64,000 nucleotides of DNA, taken from contig NZ_NIHE01000001.1 of assembly GCF_002806995.1 (NCBI RefSeq), positions 682,001 to 746,000 on the forward strand, written 5' to 3'. Made by a program: the position numbers and the translations under genes. This DNA is from Confluentibacter lentus. GTDB lineage: Bacteria; Bacteroidota; Bacteroidia; Flavobacteriales; Flavobacteriaceae. Numbering within the stretch: position 1 is the first letter of the stretch; the number at the start of each line of letters is the position of its first letter. The notes under the pieces are model-generated. The model saw only the letters and a program-made list of their open reading frames with translations. It made no database searches and had not been told where the DNA came from. Positions 7,954-16,760 of this stretch are shown in pieces.

Positions 7954-8859
7954 ATGAAAAAATCAATTTTAGCAATCGCAATTTTAGTGTCTCTTTTCAC
8001 CAACTGCCTCATGGCACAAAGTAAAAGAATTCCAGCATCAGCAGGAAGAGCAGAATATATTGAAGTAGAAAAAGGAGTAAAACTTCATGTAACCGACTTG
8101 GGAGAAGGACAACCTATTGTTTTAATTCATGGTTGGCCTTTAAGTGATGCCATGTATGAGTATCAGTACCAGTATTTAAGTCGTAAAGGATTCCGAGTGA
8201 TTGGCATTACTTTGAGAGGTTTTGGAAAATCAGACAAACCTTATGGCCGTTATGACTTTGATGTTTTCTCAGATGACATTAAAGTAGTTTTAGAAACACT
8301 CAATATTCAAAATGCTGTACTGGGTGGATTTTCAATGGGTGGTGCTGTGGTAATTCATTATGTAACAAAATATGGTGCCGCTCATGTGAGTAAATTGGCT
8401 CTTTTTGGAGCTGCGGCGCCGTCATGGCAGCAAAGAGAAGGTGCTCCTTACGGCATTTCCGAAGTGGATGCTAACGGATTGATTACACAAACACTGACGG
8501 CAAGAGAGGATTTAATTGCTGGACTTGGCAGTGCATTTGTTGCCAAAGAGGGCAATATATCTAAAAATGTAGAAAAATGGTTGGAAAACATCAATTTAGA
8601 AGCGTCTCCATATGCTGTAACGGAATCCATCAGTGCTTTAAAAGCAATTGATTTGCGACCAGAGCTTTCTAAAATTAAAATCCCTACAGCCATATTCCAA
8701 GGCACTCAAGATAAATTATGCCCATTTGAATTTGCCGTAGCGTTGAATAAAGGCATTAAAGACTCTTACATAGTGAAGTTCGAAAACAGTGGTCACGCCC
8801 TATTTGTTGAAGAACCAGAAAAATTCAATACCGAACTTGAGAAATTTGCTCAAAAATAA
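7954..8859 (+). CDS. Exported alpha/beta hydrolase
   Basis: A 301-residue relative of the preceding gene that carries a signal peptide (MKKSILAIAILVSLFTNCLMAQ, likely cleaved after LMA), so it should act in the periplasm or outside. Motifs are HGWPLSDAMYEYQ for the oxyanion hole, GGFSMGG for the nucleophile elbow (a Phe replaces the usual His before Ser), FQGTQDKLCPFE for the acid and ENSGHALFVEEPE for the histidine. The C-terminal half is divergent from its neighbour, which suggests an old duplication or independent recruitment. It is followed by a terminator at 8875. Confidence 0.9.
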   Translation: MKKSILAIAILVSLFTNCLMAQSKRIPASAGRAEYIEVEKGVKLHVTDLGEGQPIVLIHGWPLSDAMYEYQYQYLSRKGFRVIGITLRGFGKSDKPYGRYDFDVFSDDIKVVLETLNIQNAVLGGFSMGGAVVIHYVTKYGAAHVSKLALFGAAAPSWQQREGAPYGISEVDANGLITQTLTAREDLIAGLGSAFVAKEGNISKNVEKWLENINLEASPYAVTESISALKAIDLRPELSKIKIPTAIFQGTQDKLCPFEFAVALNKGIKDSYIVKFENSGHALFVEEPEKFNTELEKFAQK

Positions 8860-8874
8860 TCAGGGCAAATATTT

Positions 8875-8904
8875 AGGGAGTTGTCAAATACAGCTCCCTT
8901 TTTC
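8875..8904 (+). terminator. Rho-independent terminator after the hydrolase pair
   Basis: Stem AGGGAGTTG / CAGCTCCCT, loop TCAAATA, then TTTTC. It lies 15 bp after the stop codon at 8859. Confidence 0.85.
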
Positions 8905-8991
8905 TTGTTATTTAAATCTTTAAAACACATTGTTTTGTCGCCTTTATGCCATTTTAATTTTTGATGAAACTATCTCTAAATAATACTATTT

Positions 8992-9936
8992 ATGACATCC
9001 AATAAATCAATTGCCATTTCTTTGGGCCTCTTATCTGCTCTATTTTTTGCCATAACTTTTGTTTTTAATCGTCTTATGTCTGTTGAAGGTGGTTTTTGGA
9101 TATGGAGTGCATCACTTCGATTTTTTTGGATGCTTCCATTACTGTTGATTTTGGTTCTTTTCAGAAAAAACCTAAAACAATTATTAACAGAAATGAAAAA
9201 GAAACCTTGGCAGTGGATGCTTTGGAGCACCATAGGTTTCGGGGTTTTTTATGCCCTATTAACATTTGCAGCTGCCTATGCCCCTTCTTGGCTTGTGGCT
9301 AGTACTTGGCAAATTACCATCATAGCTGGTATGTTGATGTCGCCCATTATAAATAAAACAAATTTTAAGAAAACCATATCATTTCAAGCCCTTATATTTT
9401 CATTAATAATACTATTGGGTGTTATAATAATGCAAATAAGTCACGCCAAATCAATTGCAATAAATGAACTTTTACTTGGAATTGTTCCGGTTTTAATCGC
9501 CGCTTTTGCCTATCCACTCGGCAATCGGAAAATGATGCAAATAACGGGTGAAAAACTAAACGCCATGCAAAGAACATTGGGAATGACCATGGCTAGTATA
9601 CCATTTTGGATGTTATTATCGGTTTACGGCATGACTATAAACGAACTACCTAATGAACCTCAAGTGTATCAAACACTCATTGTAGCCATTTGCTCGGGTA
9701 TTGTTGCTACTGTTCTATTTTTTATGGCAACAAACAGAGTACAAAAAGATGAAAAAGCATTAGCTTCTGTAGAAGCTACCCAATCTGTAGAAGTTATTTT
9801 TGCACTCATTGGAGAAATACTAATTCTAAAAATAAGCTTGCCCGATACTTATTCGGTTTTAGGAATTATACTAGTGATGATTGGAATGGTGTTACATAGT
9901 TTGAAAAAAGAAAAGGAAACTGCAAAAATCGTATAA
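8992..9936 (+). CDS. DMT-superfamily multidrug-resistance-like transporter
   Basis: A 314-residue integral membrane protein with about ten predicted transmembrane helices, arranged as two five-helix halves as in EamA/EmrE-type drug-metabolite transporters. The N-terminal helix SLGLLSALFFAITFVFNRLM, the WIWSASLRFFWMLPLLL segment and the terminal IILVMIGMVLHSL helix are characteristic of the 'multidrug resistance efflux transporter' family common in Bacteroidota. Export of a small hydrophobic compound is expected but the substrate is unknown. It stands alone, convergent with the HxlR gene at 9973. Confidence 0.88.
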   Translation: MTSNKSIAISLGLLSALFFAITFVFNRLMSVEGGFWIWSASLRFFWMLPLLLILVLFRKNLKQLLTEMKKKPWQWMLWSTIGFGVFYALLTFAAAYAPSWLVASTWQITIIAGMLMSPIINKTNFKKTISFQALIFSLIILLGVIIMQISHAKSIAINELLLGIVPVLIAAFAYPLGNRKMMQITGEKLNAMQRTLGMTMASIPFWMLLSVYGMTINELPNEPQVYQTLIVAICSGIVATVLFFMATNRVQKDEKALASVEATQSVEVIFALIGEILILKISLPDTYSVLGIILVMIGMVLHSLKKEKETAKIV

Positions 9937-9972
9937 GTTATACATGAAGGCAATTAGTAACTTATTATAAAA

Positions 9973-10317
9973 CTAATTACCAAAAATTTTCTTGCGATGG
10001 TTTATGCCCCAATGCTGCAGTTCTGATATGACGGGTTTTAGAGTCAAGGAATATGCCGTTGGCTGATATTCGGTTCTCACCGGAAAACCGTTTATGATGG
10101 TTCGTGTAATTAATTGATTTGTTTCCATATCTTTCAATTGACTCGACAACACTTTGGTACTTAATTTAGGAATGCTTCGCTCTATTTCCCTGAAGTGTTT
10201 GTTACCCTCCCAAATTGAAATTAAGATTAAAATGGTCCATTTACCACCCACAATATCTAAGGTATCCCTTACTGGCAGTAAAGCAGACATACATTCTTGA
10301 TGTTCCATTTTTTTCAT
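9973..10317 (-). CDS. HxlR-family transcriptional regulator
   Basis: A 114-residue winged-helix protein of the HxlR family: CMSALLPVRDTLDIVGGKWT with the family Cys near the N-terminus, HFREIERSIPKLSTKVLSSQ as recognition region, and VRTEYQPTAYSLTLKPVISE as wing. It is distinct from the HxlR at 4324. It faces the DoxX-like gene at 10429 across a repeat-rich region, the likely operator, so regulation of that gene and autoregulation are inferred. Confidence 0.92.
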   Translation of the reverse strand: MKKMEHQECMSALLPVRDTLDIVGGKWTILILISIWEGNKHFREIERSIPKLSTKVLSSQLKDMETNQLITRTIINGFPVRTEYQPTAYSLTLKPVISELQHWGINHRKKIFGN

Positions 10318-10328
10318 CTTTTCTTATT

Positions 10329-10401
10329 TTTGATTACCTAAAAGTAACTGATTACTAAAAGGTAACTGATATCATTTGGTAATCAAATGTAATTAAATTT
10401 G
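10329..10401. promoter_or_regulatory. Divergent operator/promoter between hxlR and the DoxX-like gene
   Basis: An outer inverted repeat TTTGATTACC (10329-10338) / GGTAATCAAA (10378-10387) encloses an inner palindrome AGTAACTGATTACT (10343-10356) and a further GGTAACTGATATCA. The GTAAC/GTAAT half-sites recur at least four times. TAAATTTG at 10394-10401 fits the -7 element for the DoxX-like gene, so a bound regulator would overlap its -33 region. Confidence 0.65.
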
Positions 10402-10428
10402 CACTATTAATTATAATAATAAAAGAAA

Positions 10429-10809
10429 ATGAAAAACAAAATTCTTACTGGTCTATCTATACTATTCGGATTCTTGATGGTCAATTTCGGATTGAACAAA
10501 TTCTTCAACTACATACCCATGGGTGAAATGTCTGAAGACATGATGCAAATTATGGGTGCATTTATGACCATTAAATGGATTCTTCCATTAGTTGGAATCA
10601 TAGAAATTATTGGAGGCCTATTAATTGCCATACCCAAAACAAGAGCGTTGGGAGCCCTAATAATTCTACCTGTTATGGTAGGTATATTTTTGCATCACTT
10701 GGTACATGATATAGCGGGTATTGGACTTGCTTTGGTATTATTTGCCATTAACATTTGGGTAATTGTTGCCAATTGGAATAAGTATTCACCAATTTTTAAA
10801 CAGTCGTAG
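10429..10809 (+). CDS. DoxX-like small membrane protein
   Basis: A 126-residue protein with four predicted transmembrane helices. The features LFGFLMVNFGLNKFFNYIPM and WILPLVGIIEIIGGLLIAIP match the DoxX/DoxD-like family, where a conserved helix-Glu-helix-GGLL core is seen. These proteins are linked to thiol, quinone or oxidative-stress metabolism in other bacteria, but no reaction is established for this subgroup. The neighbouring HxlR regulator suggests induction by a reactive compound. It is convergent with the enoyl-CoA hydratase at 10825. Confidence 0.85.
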   Translation: MKNKILTGLSILFGFLMVNFGLNKFFNYIPMGEMSEDMMQIMGAFMTIKWILPLVGIIEIIGGLLIAIPKTRALGALIILPVMVGIFLHHLVHDIAGIGLALVLFAINIWVIVANWNKYSPIFKQS

Positions 10810-10824
10810 GAAAGAATTCAAATT

Positions 10825-11607
10825 TTATTCTCCAGAAAAATTAGCCTTCCGCTTTTCTAAAAAAGCGGAAGTACCTTCCGCAAAATCATCGGTTCCAAAG
10901 CAGTTACCAAATTCTTCTATTTCCACTTCAAAACCATTAATACCGTCTTCATAATTGGCATTAATAGCTTTTATGGCGGCACTTATGGCAACGGGTGAGT
11001 TTCTGGTAATTTTACTGGCAATCTTTTCGCAGAAAGGCAACAATTCTTCTTGTGTAGTGACGTGATTTACCAATCCGTACGCCAATGCTTGATTGGCATC
11101 AATCATGCCTGCCGTTAAAATAAGTTCCATGGCGCGCCCTTTTCCTATTAATTGTGGTAATCGTTGCGTACCACCATACCCGGGAATAACGCCCAAAGAT
11201 ACTTCTGGTAAGCCCATTTTAGCATTATCGCTCGCCACTCGAAAATGGCATGCCATGGCTAATTCGAGTCCGCCACCAAGCGCAAAACCGTTGATGGCAG
11301 CAATGACAGGCGTTGGTAAGTTTTCAATAAAATCAAATAACAATTCTTGTCCGCTAGTCGCTAAATTTTTTCCTTCGTCTTCATCAAAATCGGCAAATTC
11401 GCTAATATCAGCACCCGCTACAAAGGCTTTTTCGCCGCTTCCTGTAATAATAATGACTTTTGTTTTTTTATCCTTATTGGCTTTTTTTAAGGCATGGTGA
11501 AGCTCTTCAATGGTTTCTATGTTTAAAGCGTTGAGCTTGCTTGGTCTATTAATAGAAATGAGCGTTATAGTATCTGATGATTTTGATAAAATATGGTTGT
11601 ATCTCAC
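10825..11607 (-). CDS. Enoyl-CoA hydratase/isomerase (crotonase family)
   Basis: A 260-residue crotonase-fold protein. GEKAFVAGADISEFADFDED (about residues 58-77) gives the first oxyanion-hole strand. NGFALGGGLELAMACHFRVA (about 104-123) gives the second with its GGG turn and the catalytic Glu, and GLPEVSLGVIPGYGGTQRL the second catalytic Glu and the family signature. It hydrates trans-2-enoyl-CoA in beta-oxidation or related CoA-ester degradation. No other beta-oxidation gene is adjacent. It lies 5 bp downstream of the frameshifted gene at 11613, suggesting former co-transcription. Confidence 0.93.
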   Translation of the reverse strand: MRYNHILSKSSDTITLISINRPSKLNALNIETIEELHHALKKANKDKKTKVIIITGSGEKAFVAGADISEFADFDEDEGKNLATSGQELLFDFIENLPTPVIAAINGFALGGGLELAMACHFRVASDNAKMGLPEVSLGVIPGYGGTQRLPQLIGKGRAMELILTAGMIDANQALAYGLVNHVTTQEELLPFCEKIASKITRNSPVAISAAIKAINANYEDGINGFEVEIEEFGNCFGTDDFAEGTSAFLEKRKANFSGE

Positions 11608-11612
11608 TAAGG

Positions 11613-11956
11613 TTATATTTTAAAAAGTTCTAATCCTTTAACCCAAAATAGTTCGGAATCATAAAATTTGATGGAGGTTTTTACAAATCTCGTCGAAACA
11701 TCTCTAGATGATTTTGTATTAAACCGTGCTTTTGAATTTTTAAAGTTAAGGGTATAATCTTCATTCAAATCTAAATCTTCATGGGCATCAAAAAAATCAA
11801 ATTGTTTTCTGAAGTATACGTGCCTTTTGCATAATAATTTTCTTGTGGATTATTAGCGCCTTTGGGTTTTCTGAAGAAATGAAACTTAAATGTTTTGTCT
11901 TCATTTAAAGTCAGCGTATACTGAATCCCTTCATTTTCAGCATCCAAAAAATTCAC
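11613..11956 (-). pseudogene. Frameshifted, N-terminally truncated small conserved-type protein
   Basis: Two overlapping reverse-strand frames make one plausible protein. The first (from a GTG at 11956) reads FLDAENEGIQYTLTLNEDKT through AKGTYTSENNLIF. At a run of seven A on the plus strand near 11790 the frame is lost, and one extra base restores FFDAHEDLDLNEDYTLNF through KFYDSELFWVKGLELFKI-stop at 11613. No signal peptide or start is present upstream, where an in-frame TAG occurs. The upstream part, with alternating beta strands, looks like the end of a small periplasmic or lipoprotein-like beta-barrel domain, but I do not recognise the family. A homopolymer sequencing error could explain the frameshift but not the missing start. 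Confidence 0.6.
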
Positions 11957-11989
11957 AGAATACTATATTTCTTATTGATAACACGTTCC

Positions 11990-13135
11990 TTAAACCTTAA
12001 CAATACCCATATCCCCTAAATCTAACGGAATGGTTTTTCCGCCTTCTTTAATGGATTTATAAATAGCTTCCACAATAATGATGTCACGTTTTCCCATCTC
12101 TCCCGGTGCAAAGTTGGTGCTTCCTGTGAGTACATGTTGAGCAAAAGAGTCCATTTGTGTGGTTTGTTGATAATACCTTTCAAACGGGAATTTAATTTCT
12201 TCGCCTCTAGACGTGCGCCCAGCCAAAGGGCCATAACTGTGGCATGGATTGAGTTCTGCCCAACCACGTCTGAAACTCACAAAAAGTCGATTCGCATTGG
12301 CATTGTATGATGTAAACATATTCCCGACCACATCATTGGAAAATTTCATTTGAGCCGTGATGGATTCGTCAACGTCTACAAAATAATCTGGTCTGGTTTT
12401 AAATTCTTGTGCAGAAATAGAGACCGGATTGGCACCCGCCCCATAAATACTACTTTGAATGGCATACACGCCCATATCCATCAAGGCACCACCTCCTGCA
12501 AGTTTTTTATTTAAACGCCATTGTGTGGGGTTGTTAGCAGAAACAAACCCTGCATCCGATGATATGTATTGCACCTCTCCCATTGGCTTTTCGGCTACCA
12601 ATCTCTTAATTTCATTGGTATATGGATCGGTTTGCATACGGTAACCAACGCCTAATTTTACGCCAGCATCATTACAAGCTTTAATAATGGCATCACATTC
12701 CGCAACACTTGTAGCCATTGGTTTTTCAGTAATCACATGTTTACCAGCTTTGGCTGCACGAATACAAAATTCGGCATGCATACTGTTTGGCAATACCACA
12801 TATACAATGTCAATCGCCTTATTTTTAGCTATCTCATCAAAGTTTTCATAATTATATACATTCTCTTTTGGGATGTTGTATTTATCCATCCATTCCTTTT
12901 CTTTTGATGGTGTGCCCGTAACGATACCAGCCAAATAACAATGCTGAGCTTTTAATAATGCAGGTGCTAATTGTCCGCCACTATAACCTCCTAATCCCAC
13001 TAAGGCAATGCCCAATTTTTTATCTTGTTTACCAGAATTAAGTCCGTAACTTAAAGGTATATTTGATAATAATGCTGCACCCGCCAAGGCTTGCGAGAGT
13101 TTAATATTAAACGTTCTTCTATTGATTTTTTCCAT
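11990..13135 (-). CDS. Exported Gfo/Idh/MocA-family oxidoreductase
   Basis: A 381-residue protein. Residues 1-31 (MEKINRRTFNIKLSQALAG...) resemble a Tat-type signal: two arginines, a hydrophobic run, then SYG. The Rossmann domain follows (GIALVGLGGYSGGQLAPALL), with the EKPMATSVAECD motif typical of the family near residue 141. The C-terminal alpha/beta domain contains GGGALMDMGVYAI. Members oxidise or reduce sugars with tightly bound NAD(P), and Tat export with the cofactor preloaded is common. The closest described functional type is glucose-fructose-oxidoreductase-like, but the substrate is not predictable. No carbohydrate gene is adjacent. Confidence 0.9.
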   Translation of the reverse strand: MEKINRRTFNIKLSQALAGAALLSNIPLSYGLNSGKQDKKLGIALVGLGGYSGGQLAPALLKAQHCYLAGIVTGTPSKEKEWMDKYNIPKENVYNYENFDEIAKNKAIDIVYVVLPNSMHAEFCIRAAKAGKHVITEKPMATSVAECDAIIKACNDAGVKLGVGYRMQTDPYTNEIKRLVAEKPMGEVQYISSDAGFVSANNPTQWRLNKKLAGGGALMDMGVYAIQSSIYGAGANPVSISAQEFKTRPDYFVDVDESITAQMKFSNDVVGNMFTSYNANANRLFVSFRRGWAELNPCHSYGPLAGRTSRGEEIKFPFERYYQQTTQMDSFAQHVLTGSTNFAPGEMGKRDIIIVEAIYKSIKEGGKTIPLDLGDMGIVKV

Positions 13136-13249
13136 TGGTTTATTTCTAGTTTAGTTTTGCCTTTTAAATTTACAATTATTTTTGAGTAAGTGAACAAAAA
13201 AATCAAAAAAGGATACGTTCAAACATTTAAACAATAAGGATTTATAGTT

Positions 13250-14707
13250 TTATAATCTAGGAAAGACTACCGTAAATGTGGTTCCTTTATCTTTTTCGGT
13301 TTCAAAAGTTATCGTGCCGTTATAAGTTTCCACAATGTTTTTAACCATGGCCAAACCTAGACCCATGCCACTTGTTTTGGTGGTAAATTTAGGTTCAAAC
13401 ACTTTTTCCTTGTTTTCTTCTGAAACGCCTACGCCATTATCTGAAACCGTTATAACAACATCGTTTAACTTAGAACTTACATTGACAATAATTCTTGGTT
13501 CTCTATCTTCGGAAATCGCTTGAATGGCATTTTTAACCAAATTGGTGACCACTCTTATGAGTTGGGTTCTATCAAACTTGGCAATGATCTCCACTTTATC
13601 TGAAGTAAAAAAAATGTAATCTTCATTAAATATATCCAATGCTAACTTTACAATGTTAACCACATTTAACGTTTCATTTTGTTGCGCCGGCATTTTTGCA
13701 AAGTTTGAAAACGCAGACGCAATGGAACTCATCGTGTCTATTTGCTGAATCAAGGTTTTTGAATACTCCTCTACTTTTTGATGGATATTTTCATCCTGTG
13801 GATTAAACTTCCTCTGAAAATTTTGAACCGTTAAGCGCATGGGTGTTAACGGATTTTTAATTTCATGAGCCACTTGTTTGGCCATTTCCCTCCAGGCTTG
13901 CTCCCGTTCGTTAGTAGCGAGCTTCACGGCGCTTTCCTCTAGTTGGTCAATCATTCTGTTATACGAATTTACCAAGATTGAAATTTCTTCACTGGTATCT
14001 TCTAAATCTATCCGTTCATTTCGCTTTTCAAGTCTGGTAGTATTGATTTTTTCGCTTATTGCTTTAATGGTTTTTGTAATGTATTTAGACAATACGAAAG
14101 CAATTGTAATCGCCATAATTAAAATAAGCAAATAAGCATATCCTAAACGGACCAAAAACTGATTTAGCTCATCCGTTAAGTTATCGTTATTCTCTAAATA
14201 CGGTAAATTAATAATCGCTATAGGCTTAAATTTAGAATCGGTTATATAAGAATACGATGATAGAAATGTCTCGCCGTTTTCCACATGCTCATCAACATGA
14301 CTATGTGATGCCGTATTTGAAATGGCATTTAATATTTCGGCATCTAAACATTTATCCTTTTGATCTGGTTTTAAATTTGCCTTGGATGTAATTAAAAGAG
14401 AGCCTTCTAAATCGTAAAGATTTATTTGAAGTTGATGGATATCTGCAATATTGCTTAATTCTTCTTTAAAAATTAAGGGAATATTCTCTGTAGTGACTTC
14501 CCAAGTATTTTGTCTTCCGTTTAAAACACGACTGATATGGGTTTTAATGTTTCCTTCCTTTTGCGATAATCTATCTCTGTGATATTCTTCCCTTTCGCCT
14601 AGGTACTGATAAATGGCTACAGATGCCACAAGCACCGATGCCAATACTACCAAGAGTATCATGGCTATGAAAATACGTGTCCGAAGCGATAGTTTTTTTA
14701 GTTTCAT
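13250..14707 (-). CDS. NtrY-like membrane sensor histidine kinase
   Basis: A 485-residue two-transmembrane sensor kinase. Helix 1 is near residues 12-33 and helix 2 near 190-209, enclosing an extracytoplasmic domain of about 155 residues. A HAMP linker follows, then the phosphoacceptor helix AHEIKNPLTPMRLTVQNF (H about residue 281), whose NPLTP sequence is typical of NtrY-type kinases. The ATPase domain has the N box NLVKNAIQA, the G1 box DNGVGVSEE and the G2 box TSGMGLGLAMVKNI. No response regulator is adjacent, so it is an orphan kinase here. The signal is unknown. Confidence 0.93.
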   Translation of the reverse strand: MKLKKLSLRTRIFIAMILLVVLASVLVASVAIYQYLGEREEYHRDRLSQKEGNIKTHISRVLNGRQNTWEVTTENIPLIFKEELSNIADIHQLQINLYDLEGSLLITSKANLKPDQKDKCLDAEILNAISNTASHSHVDEHVENGETFLSSYSYITDSKFKPIAIINLPYLENNDNLTDELNQFLVRLGYAYLLILIMAITIAFVLSKYITKTIKAISEKINTTRLEKRNERIDLEDTSEEISILVNSYNRMIDQLEESAVKLATNEREQAWREMAKQVAHEIKNPLTPMRLTVQNFQRKFNPQDENIHQKVEEYSKTLIQQIDTMSSIASAFSNFAKMPAQQNETLNVVNIVKLALDIFNEDYIFFTSDKVEIIAKFDRTQLIRVVTNLVKNAIQAISEDREPRIIVNVSSKLNDVVITVSDNGVGVSEENKEKVFEPKFTTKTSGMGLGLAMVKNIVETYNGTITFETEKDKGTTFTVVFPRL

Positions 14708-14838
14708 TAAAGATAATCCTGCCTAAATATAGCAATAATCAAACCAAACACCACAAGTGAAAATTCCAAAAAAAATAAATTCCAAATTCAAAAATGATGC
14801 TACTGGAATTTGGTACTTAAAAAATTGGATTCTTGTTT

Positions 14839-15384
14839 TCAAGCGTCTGGATTTTTTTCCCGAATGTTCTTGTAAAGTTTGAAACCTAGCATGATAAGAA
14901 CGCCCAAAACAATCATTCCAATAACGCCATAAATCCAATTGAGTGCACTTTTCAGAATAACCAAAAATACCACAGCGAACAGAATAAACGTAGCGCCTTC
15001 ATTCCAAATACGCATAAAACTGGATGTTTTTGTAACCACATCATTTTGAAGTTGCTTGTAATACTGGTGGGTTTTTAAATGATATATAATCAGTAAAACC
15101 ACAAAAGCCAATTTTACGTGCATCCAACCCTGTTGTAACCAAAACGGTTGTAAAATAAGCAACCAAATAGCAAATATGGTGGATAAAATGGCTGATGGCC
15201 AGGTAATGATAAACCACAAACGTTTTGTCATCAGTTTTAACTGTTTCCCTAAAATTTCTTTATCGGGCGAGGATTTATGAAACGCCTCAATTTGATATAC
15301 AAACAACCTAGGGATATAAAATAAGCCCGCAAACCAGGTGATAACAAAAATAAGATGAAGTGATTTTATATAATAGTATGTCAT
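14839..15384 (-). CDS. hemJ: HemJ-type protoporphyrinogen IX oxidase
   Basis: A 181-residue membrane protein with about five helices that begins MTYYYIKSLHLIFVITWFAG, the N-terminal helix of HemJ with its conserved His, followed by LFYIPRLFVY and the KLMTKRLWFIITWPS loop. HemJ is the heme-containing enzyme that oxidises protoporphyrinogen IX to protoporphyrin IX in bacteria lacking HemG or HemY. The gene is 2 bp from the MATE gene and close to ferrochelatase hemH, the next step in the pathway, which supports the assignment. The C-terminal extension after the last helix is short and charged. Confidence 0.88.
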   Translation of the reverse strand: MTYYYIKSLHLIFVITWFAGLFYIPRLFVYQIEAFHKSSPDKEILGKQLKLMTKRLWFIITWPSAILSTIFAIWLLILQPFWLQQGWMHVKLAFVVLLIIYHLKTHQYYKQLQNDVVTKTSSFMRIWNEGATFILFAVVFLVILKSALNWIYGVIGMIVLGVLIMLGFKLYKNIREKNPDA

Positions 15385-15386
15385 AA

Positions 15387-16757
15387 TTATGATATTGATT
15401 CTGAAACTTGCACACCAGGCTTTAGCGTTTTAACTATTTCACGGTTTAAAAAATAAGCCGTGACTATGGTTGAAAGCACATCTGAAATGGGGAAAGACAT
15501 CCATACGCCCAACTCACCAAAAAAATTAGGCAGTATTAAAATAAGCGGGATAAAGAAAAACCCTTGCCTCGTTAAGGTTAATAACAGTGCCGGGGTTGCT
15601 TTTCCTATCGCCTGAAAATACGCTGCTCCAATTAACTGAACGGCAATGATTGGCGTTGCTGCAAACACCCAACGCATGGCGCTTGGCGTTTGGTTAATAA
15701 CGTCAACATCTGTAGTAAACATTCTGGTAATAGCCTCTGGAAAAAGCATTAAAATAAGAAACACAAAAGTTGCCAAAATGGTGGCATATTTTATAGCAGT
15801 ATTAATGGTTTCCCTAACCCTTGCATAATTCTGGGCGCCATAATTAAAGCCTGCAATGGGTAAAAATCCTTGAGTGACTCCTAAAACGGGAAACATGGCA
15901 AACATGAGCATACGCCCAACAATAGCATAGGCCGTCACCGAAATTTCGCCCCCTAAATGAAATAGGATATTATTCATAAATAAATACGTAATGCTCACCA
16001 CCGCTTGTCTAGCTAAAGTTACAAAACCTAGCGAACTTATTTCTTTTACGATATCTAAATTTAATCCGAAATGGGAAAATCCAATTTTTAATTCGGAATG
16101 CTTAGACTTAAAAAACCAGATGATATATATAAAACAAAACACATAAGAGATGGTGGTAGCCCAAGCGGCACCTTCCATACCATAACCCAATACATTTATA
16201 AAAATATAATCCATCAATAAGTTACCAACTGACGGAATCATCATGGCATACATGGCAAATTTAGGCTTGCCCTCTGCCCTAATAACCGTATTTCCCATCA
16301 TACACAAACCTAGAAATGGAACACAATAAAGCACTATTTTATAATAAATCTTTGCTGGTTCAAAAATAGCGCCCTTCCCTCCAAAGGAGACAATAATGGA
16401 GTCTGTAAACCACAATCCCAAAATCGCCATGGTTACCGTAAGCAATAATGTTAATGTGACTTGGTTTCCAAAGGTTTTTAGGGCTTTGCTTTTATTTTCT
16501 GAACCTAATGCTCGTGATATAATTGAAGAACCTCCAATACCAATGGCCATACCCAAAGCGGCAATAAAAAAGGATACTGGCAACACCACATTAATGGCGG
16601 CAATGGCTATGGAACCTATCCAATGGCCCACAAAAATAGTATCGACCAAGATATTTAGGGACATCACTAAAATACCTATGGATGCAGGAAGTGCTTGTTT
16701 AATAAGCAATTTACTGATGGATTGTGTCCCTAAATCTTGGGAGGTTACTTTTCCCAT
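15387..16757 (-). CDS. MATE-family efflux transporter
   Basis: A 456-residue protein with about twelve transmembrane helices arranged as two MATE bundles. SIAIAAINVVLPVSFFIAAL and GMAIGIGGSSIISRALG are the typical first-bundle sequences, and GVTQGFLPIAGFNYGAQNY is the equivalent in the second. MATE proteins export cationic drugs or metabolites using Na+ or H+ gradients. It sits between hemH and hemJ with gaps of 3 and 2 bp, so it is almost certainly co-transcribed with two terminal heme-pathway genes, which hints that it might handle a porphyrin or related compound. The substrate is inference only. Confidence 0.9.
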   Translation of the reverse strand: MGKVTSQDLGTQSISKLLIKQALPASIGILVMSLNILVDTIFVGHWIGSIAIAAINVVLPVSFFIAALGMAIGIGGSSIISRALGSENKSKALKTFGNQVTLTLLLTVTMAILGLWFTDSIIVSFGGKGAIFEPAKIYYKIVLYCVPFLGLCMMGNTVIRAEGKPKFAMYAMMIPSVGNLLMDYIFINVLGYGMEGAAWATTISYVFCFIYIIWFFKSKHSELKIGFSHFGLNLDIVKEISSLGFVTLARQAVVSITYLFMNNILFHLGGEISVTAYAIVGRMLMFAMFPVLGVTQGFLPIAGFNYGAQNYARVRETINTAIKYATILATFVFLILMLFPEAITRMFTTDVDVINQTPSAMRWVFAATPIIAVQLIGAAYFQAIGKATPALLLTLTRQGFFFIPLILILPNFFGELGVWMSFPISDVLSTIVTAYFLNREIVKTLKPGVQVSESIS

Positions 16758-16760
16758 TAA

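Noticed and set aside
11093-11500. 135-codon plus-strand ORF opposite the enoyl-CoA hydratase gene
   Set aside because: Its composition mirrors the reverse complement of conserved crotonase motifs; no independent start or family features.
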